In this document: positions 35,564 to 38,902 of the stretch, piece by piece
Position numbering within the stretch: the first letter of the stretch is position 1
Layout of the letters: the number at the start of each line of letters is the position of its first letter
Source: Bacteroidales bacterium
GTDB lineage: Bacteria > Bacteroidota > Bacteroidia > Bacteroidales > UBA3824
DNA: 38,902 bases
Direction: 5' to 3'
NCBI GenBank assembly: GCA_017960885.1
Contig: JAGCYI010000007.1
Coordinates: forward strand, 1 to 38,902
Position numbers and translations under genes: made by a program
The notes under the pieces: generated by a model
Seen by the model: only the letters and a program-made list of their open reading frames with translations
Databases searched by the model: none
What the model was told of the DNA's origin: nothing

Positions 35564-37591
35564 TTAAACAATCTCTACACCCAGCACTGTGATGTCGTCG
35601 CGCTGGTCGCAGTCGCCTTTGAATCCGTTGAGGTCGTTGAGGATATAGTTCTTTTGCTGCTCAACGTCCATCTGTACCGAGTTGCTTATGGCATCTAACA
35701 GTCGTTTGATGGTGTAACGTTTGCGCTCGTAGTTGTTTTGGTCGCCGATGCCATCGGATGTCATATAAAGGCGGTCGCCTTTGAATACTTCCAAAGATTT
35801 GTCGTTGAATGTTACCGACGATTCGCGGTTGCGGAACTTGCCACCGATACCCTTGCGCGAAGTTTTGTAGGTTTCTATTTCGCCCGTTTGCGAGTTGTAG
35901 CGGTGTATCGGGAATTTTGCGCCTTCGTATGTAAGACGGTATTTGCCGTTGCTGAATTTTTCTATTTTGCAGAAGATAGCCTCCATGCCGTCGTCGTTGT
36001 CGGTTTCTTCCTGACGGAGCATTTTGCGCACGTTGCGGTTGAGTTCGTCGAGAATTTCGGCAGGCGAGTGGATAAACTGCTGTTTTATAATCTGGTCTAA
36101 GAGGTTGATGCCTATGAGGCTCATAAATGCGCCCGGAACGCCGTGACCCGTGCAGTCGATAACGCTTACAAAGTTTACCTCGCGCTCGTCGTACTTGATG
36201 GAGTGGAAATAGTAGAAGTCGCCGCTGACAATGTCCTTGGGCATATAAATTACAAACGACTTGAACACTTTGTCGAGGTCGGCAGTGGTGGGAAGCATCG
36301 CAGTTTGTATTGTTTGGGCGTAACGGATGCTGCCGAGGGTGTTTTCTTTGCTGCGGCGTAGTGCCTCGTTGATCTGGCTGAGGTATACCGACTGACTTTC
36401 AAGTTCCTCTTTCTGGGCAAGAATTTCGGCGGTCTGCTCGCAGAGGATAGTGTTTTGCTTTTTGTTGTTGGTGTAAAGACGCATTATTACCGAAATAAGT
36501 ATAATAGCGCCCACAAGTACCACTATAATAAAGAGTATGATATTGTGCTGAGTAGAAATGCGCGAGCCCATGCTTTTTACGTTGGCGTCTTGTTTAAGGA
36601 GCTTTTCGTCTAACTCTTTAGATGAATTGAGCTGCTTGTAAAGACCATAGGCGTTTGTAGAGTCGATAGGAATAGTAGTAAGCCTGATTTCGCGAGGCAC
36701 AGATTCACCGTTGAGAATCTTGATGGCAGTTTCAATAGCTTCGTCGCTACCGTTGGGGTAGAGGATAGTGGCGTCCATCTCTTTTTTGAAAACAGCGAGA
36801 ATGCCGCCCTCTTCGGAAGGAACAGCGTCGATACCGATGATAAAAATCTTGTGTTTGATTCCTTTTTCGCGGATAGCGCGGCTGGCACCGATAGCCATGT
36901 CGTCGTTGTGCGAATATATAAGGGTGAACGAAGTGTCGGATTCTAAAAGCTCTTTCATTTTGTCGTAAGCCTCGTTGCCGCTAAAGTTGCAGTAAAGTTC
37001 GTGCACTTTGTTGAATTTTTTTCTGATAAACGACTTGTCGGCAATGGCGTTGTTGAAACCTTGGCTACGGTCTATTGTAGCAGAAGCGGTGCGTTGTCCG
37101 TAGAGCTCTACAAAGTCAGTATTGTTGGAACAAAGGTTTTCGGCAATTTTGGCAGCTTCCCAGCCTATCATCACGTTGTCGGCGCCGATAAAGCAGTTGA
37201 ACGACGAGTCGCCATTGGTTTTGCGGTCGATTTCAATTACAGGTATTCCTCTGTTGTGTATTTTAGTAAGCACGGCGGTGAGCGAGTCTACATCGTTGGG
37301 TGATACCAAAAGCAGGTCGATGCCCATGTTGGCAAGCGAGTCGATGTCTAAAATCTGTTTTGCGCTGCTGTTTTCGGCGTTGGTAACGATAAGTTCGATG
37401 TTGCCTTCCTGAACAGCATTTGCTCTTAGACGTCGGGTCATCTGCTTGCGCCACTGGGTGTCGTCGGCACACTGAGAGAGTCCCACTTTGTATATTTTCT
37501 CCTCGCTTTCAGAGTTGCACATTAGCGCAGTTAAAGCTATAACTATCAAAAGTAAGGAGACGGCGGTTATTATAACTTTTTGTTTTCTCAT
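35564..37591 (-). CDS. transmembrane sugar-binding-protein-like sensor fused to a SpoIIE (PP2C) phosphatase
   Basis: This 675-residue protein has an N-terminal membrane anchor (about 6-24), a periplasmic type-1 sugar-binding domain of the RbsB kind (about 33-330) with SPNDVDSL, DRSQGFNNAI, SHNDDMAIGASRAI and GIDAVPSEEGG, then TM2 (about 349-371). A short coiled coil leads into a PPM/SpoIIE serine phosphatase (about 440-675). The metal-binding residues are present: Asp458 in SGDF, Asp479 with GHG in DCTGHGVPGAF, SDGIGD near 612-617, and Asp665/666 in QRDDITVL. It should dephosphorylate a protein, often an anti-sigma antagonist, in response to a periplasmic ligand. No antagonist or anti-sigma gene is adjacent. 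It is convergent with the Tim44-like gene (14-nt gap). Its leader contains two inverted repeats. Confidence 0.93.
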   Translation of the reverse strand: MRKQKVIITAVSLLLIVIALTALMCNSESEEKIYKVGLSQCADDTQWRKQMTRRLRANAVQEGNIELIVTNAENSSAKQILDIDSLANMGIDLLLVSPNDVDSLTAVLTKIHNRGIPVIEIDRKTNGDSSFNCFIGADNVMIGWEAAKIAENLCSNNTDFVELYGQRTASATIDRSQGFNNAIADKSFIRKKFNKVHELYCNFSGNEAYDKMKELLESDTSFTLIYSHNDDMAIGASRAIREKGIKHKIFIIGIDAVPSEEGGILAVFKKEMDATILYPNGSDEAIETAIKILNGESVPREIRLTTIPIDSTNAYGLYKQLNSSKELDEKLLKQDANVKSMGSRISTQHNIILFIIVVLVGAIILISVIMRLYTNNKKQNTILCEQTAEILAQKEELESQSVYLSQINEALRRSKENTLGSIRYAQTIQTAMLPTTADLDKVFKSFVIYMPKDIVSGDFYYFHSIKYDEREVNFVSVIDCTGHGVPGAFMSLIGINLLDQIIKQQFIHSPAEILDELNRNVRKMLRQEETDNDDGMEAIFCKIEKFSNGKYRLTYEGAKFPIHRYNSQTGEIETYKTSRKGIGGKFRNRESSVTFNDKSLEVFKGDRLYMTSDGIGDQNNYERKRYTIKRLLDAISNSVQMDVEQQKNYILNDLNGFKGDCDQRDDITVLGVEIV

Positions 37592-37648
37592 ATTTTAGGT
37601 AATGTAAACACGTTTTTTCCCTCCTACGTACATACGTGGGCGGGGGAC

Positions 37649-37677
37649 ACTTTTCGGGTGTTAAATATCCGAAAAGT
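37649..37677 (-). promoter_or_regulatory. 9-bp inverted repeat upstream of the SpoIIE-fusion gene
   Basis: Arms ACTTTTCGG (37649-37657) and CCGAAAAGT (37669-37677) flank an 11-nt loop, 58 nt upstream of the start codon. On the plus strand it is followed by a T-run, but no plus-strand gene ends here, so an operator or leader hairpin for the minus-strand gene is more likely. A second imperfect palindrome (around TACGTACATACGT, 37625-37637) lies between it and the gene. Confidence 0.45.
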
Positions 37678-37762
37678 TTTTCTAATATGCAAATATTTTT
37701 TGATAATTTTTTTTTAATACAATGACTCTGCCATTATGCGCCTATTTTTGTGGTTACGCTAC

Positions 37763-37799
37763 AAAAAAAGCCGATGAAAGAAATTCCATCGGCTTTTTT
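37763..37799 (-). terminator. intrinsic terminator of glyA
   Basis: GCCGATG (37770-37776) pairs with CATCGGC (37787-37793) around a 10-nt loop. A7 on the left and T6 on the right extend the stem and supply a U-tract in either direction. It begins 21 nt beyond the glyA stop, in the right place to end glyA transcription. Confidence 0.88.
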
Positions 37800-37820
37800 A
37801 TACTTATTTAAATAGTGTGC

Positions 37821-38902
37821 TTACTTGTCCAAGGGGAAGCCAGCCATGAGCTCGTTTACCTGAGCTTTAACTTTGGCGATGACGTCTTCGTTGGTGATGT
37901 TTTTGATAACGGTGTCGATAAAGTCAACAACTTTCAGAATCTCAGCCTCTTTGAGTCCGCGTGTGGTGATGGCAGCTGTGCCAAGACGTACGCCTGAGGT
38001 CTGGAATGCCGAACGTGTATCCCAGGGAACCATGTTCTTGTTGGCTGTGATGTCGGCTTTTTCGAGCGCGAGCTGAACGTCCTTACCAGTGATGTCGGGA
38101 CAGTTTTGACGAAGGTCAACAAGCATAGAGTGGTTGTCGGTACCGTTGGAAAGAATCTTGTAGCCACGGTTCATAAGTTCGTTTGCCATTACGCGTGCGT
38201 TGGTCTGAACCTGTTTAGCGTACTCTTTGAACTCGGGAGTGAGAGCCTCGCCGAAAGCAACAGCCTTGGCAGCGATAACGTGCTCCAAAGGTCCGCCCTG
38301 AACGCCGGGGAACACTGCTGAATCCAACAGCGACGACATTTTGCGGATAACGCCCTTGGTAGTGGTCTTGCCCCAGGGATTGTCGAAATCTTTTCCGAGG
38401 AGGATGATACCGCCACGAGGTCCGCGGAGGGTCTTATGTGTGGTAGATGTTACGATGTGAGCGTATTTCAACGGGTTTTTGAGGATGCCGGCAGCGATAA
38501 GACCAGCAGGGTGAGCCATGTCGATCATCATGAGAGCTCCCACCTTGTCGGCAATAGCACGCATGCGTTCGTAGTCCCAATCGCGAGAGTAAGCCGAAGC
38601 ACCACCGATGATAAGTTTCGGTTTGGTTTCGAGGGCCACTTTCTCCATCTGGTCGTAGTCGATAAGACCGGTTTCTTTGTTGATATTGTACGACACGTGG
38701 TTGTAGAGCAATCCCGAAGAGTTAACGGGCGAACCGTGCGAAAGGTGACCGCCGTGATCGAGGTCTAAGCCCATAAATGTGTCGCCGGGTTTCAAAACGG
38801 TCAAGAGCACAGCCATGTTGGCCTGTGCGCCTGAGTGGGGTTGTACGTTTACCCATTCGGCGTCGTAGAGTTTCTTAAGACGTTCGATGGCGAGAGACTC
38901 CA
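37821..38902 (-). CDS. glyA: serine hydroxymethyltransferase, N-terminus cut by window end
   Basis: The gene runs off the right edge. The last 359 residues plus the stop codon are present; about 65 N-terminal residues are missing compared with the usual length near 425. The enzyme interconverts serine and glycine, passing a one-carbon unit to tetrahydrofolate. Recognisable motifs, in order, are [14 protein letters not shown], the [13 protein letters not shown] loop, the PLP lysine in [15 protein letters not shown], and [13 protein letters not shown] near the C-terminus. The in-frame ATG at 38816 is internal (Asn-Met after SGAQA), not the start. A strong terminator follows the stop codon. Confidence 0.96.
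   Translation of the reverse strand, partial: ESLAIERLKKLYDAEWVNVQPHSGAQANMAVLLTVLKPGDTFMGLDLDHGGHLSHGSPVNSSGLLYNHVSYNINKETGLIDYDQMEKVALETKPKLIIGGASAYSRDWDYERMRAIADKVGALMMIDMAHPAGLIAAGILKNPLKYAHIVTSTTHKTLRGPRGGIILLGKDFDNPWGKTTTKGVIRKMSSLLDSAVFPGVQGGPLEHVIAAKAVAFGEALTPEFKEYAKQVQTNARVMANELMNRGYKILSNGTDNHSMLVDLRQNCPDITGKDVQLALEKADITANKNMVPWDTRSAFQTSGVRLGTAAITTRGLKEAEILKVVDFIDTVIKNITNEDVIAKVKAQVNELMAGFPLDK

Noticed and set aside
35564..37591. Reading the SpoIIE fusion as a lipoprotein because of Cys25
   Set aside because: The preceding residues (ALM) do not form a lipobox and a second TM helix plus cytoplasmic phosphatase demand an uncleaved signal anchor.

Overview
The window is a stretch of chromosome from a member of the Bacteroidota, most likely order Bacteroidales. 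The evidence is the type of protein present: hybrid histidine kinase, PD40/OmpA protein, TPR-rich proteins, a CE1-type esterase, and a Bacteroidota-style short diaminopimelate decarboxylase. Start codons lack Shine-Dalgarno sequences, and several upstream regions carry the Bacteroidota promoter pattern TTTG-N19/20-TAnnTTTG. No tRNA, rRNA, CRISPR array, transposase or phage gene was seen. No gene-free stretch exceeds about 250 bases.

Layout. 76-3414 (+): a membrane-anchored TPR/WD40 protein followed by a HAD phosphatase. 3411-15241 (-): a tightly packed five-gene signalling operon. In transcription order it encodes a 4-helix/HAMP/GAF membrane sensor without output, a Cache/HAMP/GAF/PAS membrane sensor without output, a YfiR-like periplasmic protein, a hybrid histidine kinase, and a 1468-residue STAND-type ATPase with a long TPR array. 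A good promoter precedes it at 15280-15311. 15478-23632 (+): housekeeping and envelope genes, namely lysA, a PorE-like TPR/PD40/OmpA protein, priA, an aspartate aminotransferase and a secreted CE1-like esterase, with a palindrome plus 23-nt tandem repeat between the last two. 23697-27757 (+): two methyl-accepting-chemotaxis-like receptors in tandem. 27791-31063 (-): a nucleotide-carrier-like transporter fused to HEAT repeats and a cNMP-fold domain. 31312-31926 (+): an FAH-family hydrolase. 31886-35549: a divergent envelope module with a PspA-like coiled-coil membrane protein and a small membrane protein on the minus strand, and a TPM-domain protein and a Tim44-like/zinc-ribbon protein on the plus strand. 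35564-37591 (-): a sugar-binding-protein-like sensor fused to a SpoIIE phosphatase. 37821-38902 (-): glyA, cut by the window end.

The outstanding theme is signal transduction with unusual wiring. The five-gene operon has one kinase, two transmembrane sensors that end in coiled coils, one periplasmic YfiR-like protein and one STAND/TPR ATPase, but no DNA-binding domain, cyclase or other obvious effector. The chemoreceptor-like pair has no CheA or CheW in view, and the SpoIIE phosphatase has no antagonist in view. The operon is the best candidate for an undescribed system: a membrane-associated sensory complex whose output is either the kinase receiver or the TPR scaffold. All functional assignments come from reading motifs by eye; no database search was run.
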